Source of the DNA: Segniliparus sp051660745
GTDB taxonomy: Bacteria; Actinomycetota; Actinomycetes; Mycobacteriales; Mycobacteriaceae
Length of the DNA: 64,000 bases
NCBI RefSeq assembly: GCF_051660745.1
Contig: NZ_JBOFQF010000004.1
Coordinates: 1 to 64,000 of the forward strand
Direction: 5' to 3'
A program made the translations under genes and the position numbers. This document shows, in pieces, positions 25,503 through 33,461 of the stretch; the stretch's first letter is position 1, and the number at the start of each line of letters is the position of its first letter. Below the pieces are notes generated by a model. It ran no database searches. It saw only the letters and a program-made list of their open reading frames with translations, and had not been told where the DNA came from.

Positions 25503-26051
25503 ATGGACCCTGTCGAGCAGCTGTACCACCTTCAGCTTGAGAGCCGGAAGCAGACACAGCAGCTGCAACGCGAGACGACTTCGGGTTTCGAGTACTTGCG
25601 CAAAAGCGCAGAAGCTTCGAGCCGCCGGGTCCAGCAGAGCCTCGGCCAGGGCAGTCCGCAGTCCGCGCGTTCGTCGGACCGGGGCTGGGCTTCGAGCACT
25701 CGGAACATCGGCGGCCCGGCGGCCCCGCAGGAGATCAAATCCCCGGAGGAGGCTGTCCCGCCTGGGCTGCCTGCGGACTTGCGGAACATCCTGATCCGCA
25801 ACCAGCAGATGGAGCAGCGGTGGCGGCGCGAGTTCGCCGAGCGTCTCCGCCAAGCGGGCGAAGAGCGGCCCGGCGCGTTCCCTGGTCGGGCCGAAGACCC
25901 AAGGCGGCAAGCCGAGCAGCAGCGCGGCTTGCCGCAGCCGAGGCAGGCCGCGCCGACCAGGACGCCCGCGCCGCAGCAAGGCGCGCGTGTGAAAGGCCGG
26001 GGCTGGGGCGACAGCACGCGGCGGATCGGCCCGCCGCACGGCGACGATTGA
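25503..26051 (+). CDS. Charged coiled-coil-like protein with repeated RGW-ST-R-IG motif
   Basis: This encodes 182 residues, very rich in Gln, Arg and Glu and predicted mostly helical or disordered. DRGWASSTRNIGGP (about 60-73) recurs as GRGWGDSTRRIGPP near the C-terminus (about 166-179). The spaced repeat may be a docking peptide. It starts 10 bp after the large ESX substrate and has no signal or membrane segment, so it may be a cytosolic chaperone or adaptor for that substrate. No family recognised. Confidence 0.7.
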   Translation: MDPVEQLYHLQLESRKQTQQLQRETTSGFEYLRKSAEASSRRVQQSLGQGSPQSARSSDRGWASSTRNIGGPAAPQEIKSPEEAVPPGLPADLRNILIRNQQMEQRWRREFAERLRQAGEERPGAFPGRAEDPRRQAEQQRGLPQPRQAAPTRTPAPQQGARVKGRGWGDSTRRIGPPHGDD

Positions 26052-26077
26052 CGAGAGGGACGGCTCGGCGGCGAGGC

Positions 26078-26914
26078 CTAGCCGAGCAGCGCGCGAATCG
26101 CGCTGACCGGGTTCCGCTCGATCGCGGTCGCGTCGAGCGGGGCGACACCGGGTAGCTCCGCGTCGGGGTTGGCGAACGCCGCGTAGTCCTTGTCTTTGGC
26201 CAAGGCCGCAAGGAGCCAGCCGGTGAGCTGCGCGTGGATCCCGTTCCGCCCTGCTCCGAAGTCGAATTCGACCAGGCCGCGCGGTCCGCGCCGCTCCGGC
26301 AGCTGCTCCGGGCGGAACTCGGGGATGGCGCGCAGCGCGGCTTCCCCGCCCCACGCGAGCGCCAGCTCGGTGGCGTTCGAGGTGAGCGACAGCTCCTCCG
26401 CCACGGTCGTGAGGATCAGGCCAGGCGCGGCGATCTCTTCCGCGGCTTGGACCGTTGTCGCGGTGGTCTTGCTCGGCCACAGCGCGGCGACGCCCGCCAA
26501 AGCGGGCTCCTTCGCGGCCGCGAGCACGGCGGCCGAAGCCCCGAAGCCGTGCCCGACGATCCCGAGCCGTTTCGCGTTCGCCCGAACCCGGCCCTCGCCG
26601 AGCGTCGCGCTGCGCAGCACCTCCAAAGTCCGGACGAGGTCCGAGGCGAAATCCTTGTCGCTCGCGAAGAAACCGCGTCCCGTGCTCGGCGCGGCGACGA
26701 CGAACCCCCACGAGGCGAGGTGGCGAAGTGTCCGCTGGTAGCGTTTCGGATGCGTCGTCCAGCCGTGCGCGAACACCACGGCTGGCGCGTTCGAGCCGCT
26801 CGCGGGGGAGAAAACGAGCCCGGGAACGCCTGCGGCTCCGAGGTCTCCGCGCACCACCCGGTTCGGCCCGGTGCGAGTCAGCCGGGGGAGCAGCGCTTTC
26901 GGGTTCTTCGCCAT
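26078..26914 (-). CDS. Alpha/beta-hydrolase-fold protein lacking the nucleophile serine
   Basis: This encodes 278 residues. It has the hydrolase fold of the dienelactone hydrolase/PETase-like group: oxyanion strand VVFAHGW, FVVAAPSTGRG, and the nucleophile-elbow sequence GIVGHGFGAS. The elbow is G-H-G-F-G (121-125), with Gly123 where Ser or Cys would be. From memory, mycobacterial relatives share this, so it may be a conserved non-catalytic family. The ATG is 18 bp from the divergent membrane-protein start and is preceded at 6 bases by TAGGAT. Confidence 0.75.
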   Translation of the reverse strand: MAKNPKALLPRLTRTGPNRVVRGDLGAAGVPGLVFSPASGSNAPAVVFAHGWTTHPKRYQRTLRHLASWGFVVAAPSTGRGFFASDKDFASDLVRTLEVLRSATLGEGRVRANAKRLGIVGHGFGASAAVLAAAKEPALAGVAALWPSKTTATTVQAAEEIAAPGLILTTVAEELSLTSNATELALAWGGEAALRAIPEFRPEQLPERRGPRGLVEFDFGAGRNGIHAQLTGWLLAALAKDKDYAAFANPDAELPGVAPLDATAIERNPVSAIRALLG

Positions 26915-26919
26915 GGACG

Positions 26920-26926
26920 TATCCTA
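26920..26926. promoter_or_regulatory. Overlapping divergent leaderless -10 hexamers
   Basis: TATCCT (26920-26925, plus) lies 7 bases from the ATG at 26933. TAGGAT (minus, 26926-26921) lies 6 bases from the ATG at 26914. They share five base pairs, so the two promoters should exclude each other. Confidence 0.7.
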
Positions 26927-26932
26927 GCGCGG

Positions 26933-27313
26933 ATGACGCGATCCCACGTGAGACGGCCTGAGCGGTCCGAACGGCCAGGGGCGGCCAAACTTGAGAAGCG
27001 GGCCACCTGGCTGCTCTGGGCGGCCCTGCTCGTCGGCGGCACGGTTGTGGGGGTCTTCAGCCTCGTCATCGGGACGATCAACGTCATCGCCTCCATCGTC
27101 GGCGCAAGCACTGGCCAGAACACCGGCGGCTGGCTGAACCTGGTGTGGTACTTCGTCGGCGGCGCGCTGCTCGTCGTGCTGCCGTGGTCGATCCTCGCGG
27201 TCGTCGTCTCCGGTTCCAGGCGGCGCAGGCGCGTCTGGTTCTGGCCTGTCGCCGGGCTCGCCGCGGCGGGCGCGACCACGGCGGGGCTGGCGAGCGTCTA
27301 CGGGTTCTTCTGA
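26933..27313 (+). CDS. Small membrane protein, first of a tandem pair
   Basis: This encodes 126 residues. A basic start is followed by KRATWLLWAALLVGG, a second membrane segment ending LPWSILAVVVSG, an Arg patch (RRRRRVW), and FWPVAGLAAAGATTAGL. The layout, spacing and several residues recur in the next gene, so they are tandem paralogues. The start is fixed by the leaderless promoter; a much longer open frame upstream is antisense to the hydrolase-like gene. Function unknown. Confidence 0.75.
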   Translation: MTRSHVRRPERSERPGAAKLEKRATWLLWAALLVGGTVVGVFSLVIGTINVIASIVGASTGQNTGGWLNLVWYFVGGALLVVLPWSILAVVVSGSRRRRRVWFWPVAGLAAAGATTAGLASVYGFF

Positions 27314-27348
27314 GTCGTAGCAGATCAGTGGCGGCGAGCGTGGCGCCA

Positions 27349-27354
27349 TAGACT
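27349..27354 (+). promoter_or_regulatory. Leaderless -10 (TAGACT) for the second membrane paralogue
   Basis: TAGACT is 7 bases before the GTG at 27362, with no ribosome site. Confidence 0.65.
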
Positions 27355-27361
27355 GCCTCGG

Positions 27362-27742
27362 GTGTCGTATCCCCGCCCGCAGGGCTGGTACCAGCCGCCC
27401 CCGCCCCGGCCGAGCGCCGCAGAGAAGGCGGCCACCTGGGTCCTGTGGACGTGCTTGGTCCTTCTCTCGCTCTGCGGCAGCGGTGTGTTTTTTCTGTCCG
27501 GGCTGCTCTGGTGGCTGGTGCGCGACTTCGCCGCTTCCCTGGACGCCCCGACCGGCGAGCACGCGACGCAGATGACGGCGTGGTCCCTTGTGCTGAGCTT
27601 CGTGCTGCTCATGGAGCCGTGGCTGGTGCTGGTCGTCGTGCTCAGGGGGCTGAAGCGAGAGCGGCACGTCTGGTATTGGCCGGTGACCGCGTTGATCGTC
27701 GCGGTCGCGATCATCGTCGACCTCGTCGTAGCAGGCAGTTAG
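27362..27742 (+). CDS. Small membrane protein, second of a tandem pair
   Basis: This encodes 126 residues, the same length as its neighbour. A Pro/Tyr-rich cytoplasmic start (YPRPQGWYQPPPPRP) precedes KAATWVLWTCLVLLSL, a middle loop, a segment with EPWLVLVVVLRGLKRERHVWYWPV, and a last hydrophobic helix. The KxATWxLW, PWxxLxVVV and RxRxVWxWPV correspondences show descent from the neighbouring gene by duplication. Each copy keeps its own leaderless promoter. Function unknown. Confidence 0.75.
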   Translation: MSYPRPQGWYQPPPPRPSAAEKAATWVLWTCLVLLSLCGSGVFFLSGLLWWLVRDFAASLDAPTGEHATQMTAWSLVLSFVLLMEPWLVLVVVLRGLKRERHVWYWPVTALIVAVAIIVDLVVAGS

Positions 27743-27799
27743 CGCACCGACGTTCCCGGCCGCCCCCGCAAGTCGTTATGGATTTGCCGCCGATTCACC

Positions 27800-27805
27800 T
27801 ACCCT
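27800..27805 (+). promoter_or_regulatory. Leaderless -10 (TACCCT) for glmS
   Basis: TACCCT is 7 bases before the glmS ATG at 27813. The spacing leaves no room for a glmS ribozyme or ribosome site. Confidence 0.7.
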
Positions 27806-27812
27806 AGACGGC

Positions 27813-29663
27813 ATGTGCGGCATCATCGGCTACGTCGGCCATCGGCAAGCGACCCCAGTCTTGATGGAGGCGTTGCGCAAGATGGAGTATCGGGGGTACG
27901 ACAGCGCGGGTATCGCCGTGGTCACCAAGGAGCACGAGCTCGCAACGGCGAAGAAGGCCGGGCGGATCGCGAACCTGGAGGCCGAGTTCGACGGCGGCCC
28001 CGAGTTCCTCGGCAACCTCGGGATGGGGCACACCCGCTGGGCCACCCACGGCCGCCCGACCGACCGCAACGCGCACCCCCACCTTGACCCCACCGGCCGG
28101 GTCGCGGTCGTGCACAACGGGATCATCGAGAACCATCTGCGTTTGCGCGAAGAGCTCGAAGCCGTCGGAGTCGAGTTCGCGAGCGACACCGACAGCGAAG
28201 TCGCCGTCCATCTGGTCGCCCGCGCGGTGGCCGACGGCCCGACCAAGGGCGACCTCTACGCCAGCGTCCAGGCTGTCGCCGCGCGGCTGCACGGCGCGTT
28301 CACCCTGGTCTTCACCCACGCCGACCATCCGGGGACCATTGTCGCGGCCCGGCGGTCCACCCCGCTCATCCTCGGCGTCGGCGAGGGCGAGATGTTCCTC
28401 GCCTCCGATGTCGCGGCGTTCATCGAGCACACCAGGGAGGCGGTCGAGCTCGGCCAGGACGAAGTCGTCGCCATCACCCGCGAGGGCTACCAGATCAGCT
28501 CCTTCGACGGAGAGCCGCGCACCGGCAAGCCGTTCCACATCGACTGGGACCTCGAAGCGGCGGAAAAAGGCGGCTACGAGCACTTCATGCTCAAAGAGAT
28601 CGCCGAGCAGCCCGCCGCGATCGCCGACACCCTCCTCGGCCATTTCGACGGGGGCCGGGTCGTGCTCGACGAGCAGCGCTTCACCGACCAGGACCTGCGG
28701 GATGTGGACAAGATCTTCGTCGTGGCCTGCGGCTCCGCGTACCTCTCCGGCCTCATCGCCAAGTACGCCATCGAGCACTGGACGAGGCTCCCGGTCGAGG
28801 TGGAGCTCGCGAGCGAGTTCCGCTACCGAGACCCGGTGCTGGACAGCTCGACCCTGGTCCTCGCCATCTCGCAGTCCGGGGAGACCCTCGACACCCTCGA
28901 AGCCGTCCGGCACGCCAAGGAGCAGGACGCGAAGGTCCTCGCCATCTGCAACACCAACGGCGCGCAGATCCCCCGCGAGGCAGACGGGGTGCTCTACACG
29001 CATGCCGGGCCGGAGATCGCCGTCGCGTCCACGAAGGGCTTCACCACCCAGGTCGCCGCGAACTACCTCGTCGGCCTCGCGCTCGCCCAGGCCAGGGGCA
29101 TGAAGTACCCGGACGAGGTGGCGCGCGAGTACGCGGAGCTCGAAGCGGTGCCGAAGCTGCTGCAGCACGTGCTCGACCAGATGGGTCCGGTGCGCGAACT
29201 CGCCACCGAGCTCGCCGGGGCCTCGACCATCCTCTTCCTCGGCCGCCACGTCGGCTACCCTGTGGCGCTCGAAGGCGCGCTCAAGCTCAAGGAGCTGGCG
29301 TACATGCACGCGGAGGGCTTCGCGGCGGGCGAGCTCAAGCACGGCCCGATCGCGCTGGTCGAAGAGGGCGTCCCGGTGGTGGTCGTCGCGCCGCCAGCGA
29401 AGTCCATGCTGCACGCCAAGGTGCTCAGCAACATCCGCGAGATCCAGGCGCGCGGGGCCCGCACCATCGTCATCGCGGAAGAGGGCGACGACGGCGTCGC
29501 GCCGTACGCGGACCACTTGTTCACCATCCCCGCGACGTCGACGCTGTGCCAGCCGCTGCTCTCGATCGTCCCGCTGCAGGTGTTCGCGGCCCAGGTCGCC
29601 ATCGCGCGGGGCCTCGACGTGGACAAACCGCGCAACCTCGCGAAATCTGTCACGGTGGAGTAG
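27813..29663 (+). CDS. glmS: Glutamine--fructose-6-phosphate aminotransferase (isomerizing)
   Basis: This encodes 616 residues. The Ntn glutaminase half starts with the catalytic Cys2 (MCGIIGYVG) and shows GMGHTRWATHG and HNGIIEN. Two SIS sugar-isomerase domains follow (VVACGSAYLSGLIAKY, SQSGETLDTL, ASTKGFTTQ, and LGRHVGYPVALEGALKLKELAYMHAEGF). The C-terminus LAKSVTVE is canonical. It makes glucosamine-6-phosphate, feeding glmM. Genes nnrD, alr and tsaE follow closely. Confidence 0.97.
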   Translation: MCGIIGYVGHRQATPVLMEALRKMEYRGYDSAGIAVVTKEHELATAKKAGRIANLEAEFDGGPEFLGNLGMGHTRWATHGRPTDRNAHPHLDPTGRVAVVHNGIIENHLRLREELEAVGVEFASDTDSEVAVHLVARAVADGPTKGDLYASVQAVAARLHGAFTLVFTHADHPGTIVAARRSTPLILGVGEGEMFLASDVAAFIEHTREAVELGQDEVVAITREGYQISSFDGEPRTGKPFHIDWDLEAAEKGGYEHFMLKEIAEQPAAIADTLLGHFDGGRVVLDEQRFTDQDLRDVDKIFVVACGSAYLSGLIAKYAIEHWTRLPVEVELASEFRYRDPVLDSSTLVLAISQSGETLDTLEAVRHAKEQDAKVLAICNTNGAQIPREADGVLYTHAGPEIAVASTKGFTTQVAANYLVGLALAQARGMKYPDEVAREYAELEAVPKLLQHVLDQMGPVRELATELAGASTILFLGRHVGYPVALEGALKLKELAYMHAEGFAAGELKHGPIALVEEGVPVVVVAPPAKSMLHAKVLSNIREIQARGARTIVIAEEGDDGVAPYADHLFTIPATSTLCQPLLSIVPLQVFAAQVAIARGLDVDKPRNLAKSVTVE

Positions 29664-29675
29664 CCGCCTGCCAAG

Positions 29676-29681
29676 TAGGCT
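29676..29681 (+). promoter_or_regulatory. Leaderless -10 (TAGGCT) for nnrD
   Basis: TAGGCT is 8 bases before the ATG at 29690, inside the 26-bp gap after glmS. Confidence 0.6.
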
Positions 29682-29689
29682 GGACTCCG

Positions 29690-31228
29690 ATGCTCTCGTA
29701 CTTCGCCGCCGCAGATGTGAAAGCCGCCGACGCGGCACTGGTCGCGACACTGCCGCCGGGCGTCCCGATGCGCCGGGCCGCGTTCGGCTTGGCGCAGGTC
29801 GTGCTGCGCGAATTGCGGCAGATCCACGGGCGCGCGGTCGGCCAGAAGGTCTGGTTGGTCGTCGGCTCGGGGGACAACGGCGGCGACGCGCTGTGGGCCG
29901 GGGTATTCCTCAAACGCCGGGGCGTGGACGTGAAGGCGCTGCTGCTCAGCCCGGAGCGGGCGCACGCCGAGGGCCTCGCCGCGTTCCGCCGGGTTGGCGG
30001 GCGGGCGGTCGCCGATGCGACCTGGAAGGATCTGCTCGGCGACCTGTGTCTTCAGCGGGGGATCCTGGTCGACGGGGTGACCGGTTTGTCCGGGAGGGGG
30101 CCGTTGCGGAGCGAGCCTGCGCTGATCTTCGACATGCTGCTGCGCTGCAGCCCGCCGGTCCGGGTCGTCGCGGTGGACGTGCCGAGCGGCGTCGATCCGG
30201 ACACCGGGGCGGTCGACGGGCCTGCCGTCTTCGCCGACATCACCGTGGCGATGGGGGTGCGCAAGCCGGTCCACGCGCTGAATCCGGAGCATTGCGGCCG
30301 GGTGGAGCTGGTGGACGTCGGCTATCGAGAAGCCGGGCTCCAGCGCTGGTCCGGCGAGCTCAACGGCAGGGGGCCGCTCTTCCACAGCTGGCAGTGGCAC
30401 TATCCTTCGGACGACAAGTGGTTGTCGGTCCCCGGCCCGGACGATGACAAATACACCCAGGGCGTGGTCGGCGTCGTCGCTGGCTCGCCGACCTATCCGG
30501 GAGCCGGGGCGTTGTGCGCGGCAGGAGCGTTGGCGATGACCTCCGGCATGGTGCGCGCGGTGGGGCCTGCGGCGAAAGCGCTGGTCGCGGTCCATCCCGA
30601 ACTTGTGGTGAGCGAGGATTTCGATTCGACCGGACGCGTCAACGCCTGGGTGATCGGCCCGGGGGCGGACGAGTCGACGCAGGATCTCCTGCTGCGGGTC
30701 CTCGCAACAGATCTCCCGGTGCTCGCCGACGCCAGCGCCTTGCGCCTGGTCGCGGACGCGATCAAACACCGTGCGGCTCCGACTCTGATCACACCGCACG
30801 ACCGGGAGTTCGAGGCGTTCGCGGGCAGGCCGGTCGGCGCGGACCGAGTCGCGGCGGCGAAGGCGCTGGCGGCGGAGACCGGGGTGACGGTGCTGCTCAA
30901 GGGCCATGCCACGGTCATCGCGGACCCTGATGGCGACGTGTGGGTGAACACGGCGGGGAACTCGTGGGCCGCCACTGCGGGCTCCGGGGACGTGCTCTCC
31001 GGTATGACGGGGGCTTTGCTCGCCGCTGGATATTGGGATCCGGACGAGGAGGCGGAGGACAGCGTCGTGCATCGTCCGCTTGCCGCCGCCAGGGTCGCCG
31101 CCGACATCCACAGCCGAGCGGCGGACCTCGCCGCAGGCGGCGCGAGAGGCGCTCCCATCACCGCCAGCAGGCTCGCCGCGCATATTCCCGAAGCGATCCG
31201 CGCCGTACGGGGTATGTTCAGAGGATGA
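29690..31228 (+). CDS. nnrD: Bifunctional NAD(P)H-hydrate epimerase/dehydratase
   Basis: This encodes 512 residues. The N-terminal epimerase (NnrE) part has VGSGDNGGDALWAG and VDVPSGVDPDTG. The C-terminal ADP-dependent dehydratase (NnrD) part has VVGVVAGSPTYPGAGAL, TLITPHDREFEAF, VLLKGHATVIADP and GSGDVLSGMTGALLAAG. Together they repair damaged NADH and NADPH hydrates. Its stop overlaps the alr start (ATGA), the mycobacterial order. Confidence 0.94.
   Translation: MLSYFAAADVKAADAALVATLPPGVPMRRAAFGLAQVVLRELRQIHGRAVGQKVWLVVGSGDNGGDALWAGVFLKRRGVDVKALLLSPERAHAEGLAAFRRVGGRAVADATWKDLLGDLCLQRGILVDGVTGLSGRGPLRSEPALIFDMLLRCSPPVRVVAVDVPSGVDPDTGAVDGPAVFADITVAMGVRKPVHALNPEHCGRVELVDVGYREAGLQRWSGELNGRGPLFHSWQWHYPSDDKWLSVPGPDDDKYTQGVVGVVAGSPTYPGAGALCAAGALAMTSGMVRAVGPAAKALVAVHPELVVSEDFDSTGRVNAWVIGPGADESTQDLLLRVLATDLPVLADASALRLVADAIKHRAAPTLITPHDREFEAFAGRPVGADRVAAAKALAAETGVTVLLKGHATVIADPDGDVWVNTAGNSWAATAGSGDVLSGMTGALLAAGYWDPDEEAEDSVVHRPLAAARVAADIHSRAADLAAGGARGAPITASRLAAHIPEAIRAVRGMFRG
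31213..31218 (+). promoter_or_regulatory. Leaderless -10 (TATGTT) for alr, inside nnrD
   Basis: TATGTT is 6 bases before the alr ATG at 31225, giving alr a possible promoter of its own in addition to read-through. Confidence 0.55.
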
Positions 31229-32385
31229 TTTCGTCTCCTGCCGTGCAGGCGACTGTGGACCACGGCGCGCTCGCGCACAACGTCCGGCTGCTCGTCCAAG
31301 CCTCGGCTCCCGCCCAAGTCATCGCGGTGCTCAAGGCGAACGCCTACGGGCACGGCGCCGTCCCCGTGGCGCGGACCGTCCTGGCCGCAGGCGCGGCGCA
31401 GCTCGGTGTCGCGACCCTCGCCGAGGCCTTCGAGCTGCGCGCGGGCGGGATCGACGCGCCGATCATCGCCTGGCTGCACGCCTACGACCCCGACGAGGCG
31501 GTCGAGGTGTTCGCGGAGGCGGTCGAGCTCGGTGTCGAGCTCGGGGTCTCCACCTCGGCGCAGTTGCGGGCGGTGGCCGAGGCCGCGTTGCGTGCCGACC
31601 GGCCCGCCGTCGTCGCGGTGAAAGTCGACACGGGCCTCAACCGGGGCGGGTTCGCGCGCGCCGACTGGGACAAAGCGTTCGCCGACCTCGCGAACGCGGA
31701 GGCCGCCGGAGCGGTCCAGGTGCGCGCGGTGTTCAGCCACCTCGCCAACGCCGACCGGCCCGAGTACCACACCAACGCCGAACAGGCCAGAGGCCTGCGG
31801 GAGGCGGTCGCGCTCGCCCGCGAGGCGGGCCTCGACCCGAAGCTGGTGCACCTCGCCAACTCTCCCGCCGTGCTCACCCGGCCGAAGGCGCTGGTGGACG
31901 GGCTGCCCGTGTTCAACGCGACCCGGCCTGGCGTGGCGGTCTACGGGCTCTCGCCGATCTCGGGCCGGGATTTCGGGCTGATCCCGGCGATGACGCTGAC
32001 GGCGCGGGTCGGCCTGGTCAAGCGGATCGAAGCGGGCGACGGCGTCTCCTACGGGCACGACTTCGTCGCGCATGCGAGCACCACGCTGGCCCTCCTGCCC
32101 ATCGGCTACGCCGACGGCCTCTCTCGCGCGCTCGCCGGAAAATTCGAGGTCGTGATCCGAGGCAAGCGCTACCCCGGGGTGGGCCGGGTGTGCATGGACC
32201 AAGTGATGGTCGACCTCGGCCCCGGCGTGCCCGCCGTCGGCGAAGGCGATATCGCGACCCTGTTCGGCCCCGGCAAGGACGGCGAGCAGACGGTGGACGA
32301 CTGGGCGAAAGCGGCTGGCACCATCAACTACGAGATCGTCACCCAGATACGGGGGCGTGTGAAACTCGCGCATATCAATGCCTGA
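31225..32385 (+). CDS. alr: Alanine racemase
   Basis: This encodes 386 residues. PLP is bound by Lys37 (AVLKANAYGHGA), and the opposing catalytic Tyr is in GDGVSYGHDF. Further family blocks are KVDTGLNRGGF, HLANSPAVL, TRPGVAVYG and GRVCMDQVMVDLG. It makes D-alanine for peptidoglycan and is the target of cycloserine. It overlaps nnrD (4 bp) and tsaE (8 bp). Confidence 0.97.
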   Translation: MISSPAVQATVDHGALAHNVRLLVQASAPAQVIAVLKANAYGHGAVPVARTVLAAGAAQLGVATLAEAFELRAGGIDAPIIAWLHAYDPDEAVEVFAEAVELGVELGVSTSAQLRAVAEAALRADRPAVVAVKVDTGLNRGGFARADWDKAFADLANAEAAGAVQVRAVFSHLANADRPEYHTNAEQARGLREAVALAREAGLDPKLVHLANSPAVLTRPKALVDGLPVFNATRPGVAVYGLSPISGRDFGLIPAMTLTARVGLVKRIEAGDGVSYGHDFVAHASTTLALLPIGYADGLSRALAGKFEVVIRGKRYPGVGRVCMDQVMVDLGPGVPAVGEGDIATLFGPGKDGEQTVDDWAKAAGTINYEIVTQIRGRVKLAHINA

Positions 32386-32824
32386 GCCAAGGACGCCCGA
32401 GCCAAGGACGCTCGCCACTCCAGACGAGACCAGGAGCCTTGGAAAGGAGCTTGCCGCCCAATTGCGGGCGGGCGACGTGATGGTGCTGATCGGCCCGATG
32501 GGGGCGGGCAAGACGACGTTCACCCGAGGGGTCGCCGAAGCGCTGGGAGTCCAGGGCAGGGTGCAGTCCCCGAGCTTCGTCATCGTGCACACGCATCCCG
32601 CCGCCGACGGCGGTCTCGCGCTCGCGCATGTGGACGCGCAACGTCTCGGCGGCCACGCCGAGTTCGAGGCGTTGGAGCTGGAGGACGCGCTGGCGACGGG
32701 GGTCGTCGTGGTCGAGTGGGGCGACGGGCACGTCGAAGGGCTCGGGACGCGAACGCTCGAAGTCCGGATCGAGCCGGACTGGGCGAGCGACGTCCGCCGG
32801 ATCAGCTGGGAATGGCGCGGCTGA
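32378..32824 (+). CDS. tsaE: tRNA threonylcarbamoyladenosine biosynthesis ATPase TsaE
   Basis: This encodes 148 residues. The Walker A GPMGAGKTT is at 39-47, followed by SPSFVIVHTH and VVVVEWGDG. TsaE drives turnover of the TsaB-TsaD complex in t6A synthesis. The first ten residues PEPRTPEPRT come from a 15-bp tandem duplication (about 32380-32409) and are not conserved. tsaB follows after an inserted Uma2-type gene; in mycobacteria the genes are closer. Confidence 0.93.
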   Translation: MPEPRTPEPRTLATPDETRSLGKELAAQLRAGDVMVLIGPMGAGKTTFTRGVAEALGVQGRVQSPSFVIVHTHPAADGGLALAHVDAQRLGGHAEFEALELEDALATGVVVVEWGDGHVEGLGTRTLEVRIEPDWASDVRRISWEWRG

Positions 32825-32863
32825 CCCGGTGGCATTGTCGGTCGCCGGACCTGCGCTTTGGAC

Positions 32864-33436
32864 ATGAGAGCGAAGCCGGGGCCGATCATCACGGTGGAGC
32901 AGTGGGAGGCGCTGCCGGAGACGGAGCACAAGGCCGAGCTCGTGGAGGGGGTGGTGGTCATGGAGCCGCCCGCCACGTTCGGGCACAACAATGGGCAAAA
33001 CCAACTACAGTGGGTCCTGCGCGGTTTTCTACCGAGAGAGCGATGGGCCGTGACGCGGGACAACGGCGTCTACTTGCAGCGGGAGTTTCCGCCAGCCGAT
33101 CGCGTGCCCGATCTCATGGTGATCCGCAGGGAAGCGTTCGATCGGACCAAGCACAGCTTTGAAAAATCTGACGTGGTGCTGGTCGTGGAGTTTGTCTCCC
33201 AAGGCAGCCGGGGCAGGGATGTGGTGAAAAAACGCCATGAGTATGCCAAGGCCGGCATCCCGCATTATTGGATCCTCGACCTGGACGCGGCGGATCCGCC
33301 TGCGCGATTCCTCGCCCTCGAACTCGGAGCCGATGGCCAGTGCCACGAGCAGGAGGGCGTCTCCGACGGCGAGCGCATCGCAGTGACGGACCCGTTCGAG
33401 GTCTCCTTCGCCATCGCGGATGTGATGGAAGACTAA
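32864..33436 (+). CDS. Uma2-family (DUF820) putative PD-(D/E)XK nuclease
   Basis: This encodes 190 residues from the ATG; a TTG at 32858 would add two. Recognisable blocks are E-W-ALPE-E-KAELVEG, RVPDLMVIR, VVEFVSQGSRGRDVVKKRHEYAKAGIPHYWILD. The PD, E-x-V-S and KK elements match the restriction-endonuclease-like core. These genes are common in actinobacteria and cyanobacteria with no settled role. It interrupts the tsaE-tsaB-rimI-tsaD order and uses more A/T than its neighbours, suggesting later acquisition. No ribosome site is visible. Confidence 0.8.
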   Translation: MRAKPGPIITVEQWEALPETEHKAELVEGVVVMEPPATFGHNNGQNQLQWVLRGFLPRERWAVTRDNGVYLQREFPPADRVPDLMVIRREAFDRTKHSFEKSDVVLVVEFVSQGSRGRDVVKKRHEYAKAGIPHYWILDLDAADPPARFLALELGADGQCHEQEGVSDGERIAVTDPFEVSFAIADVMED

Positions 33437-33446
33437 GCCGCGCCGG

Positions 33447-33452
33447 TACACT
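33447..33452 (+). promoter_or_regulatory. Leaderless -10 (TACACT) for tsaB
   Basis: TACACT is 9 bases before the tsaB ATG at 33462. It would keep tsaB-rimI-tsaD expressed despite the Uma2-type gene upstream. Confidence 0.5.
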
Positions 33453-33461
33453 TGAGCGGCC

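Noticed and set aside
27743..27812. A glmS ribozyme or riboswitch upstream of glmS
   Set aside because: The -10 hexamer lies 7 bases from the ATG, leaving no leader; no ribozyme-like structure is visible.
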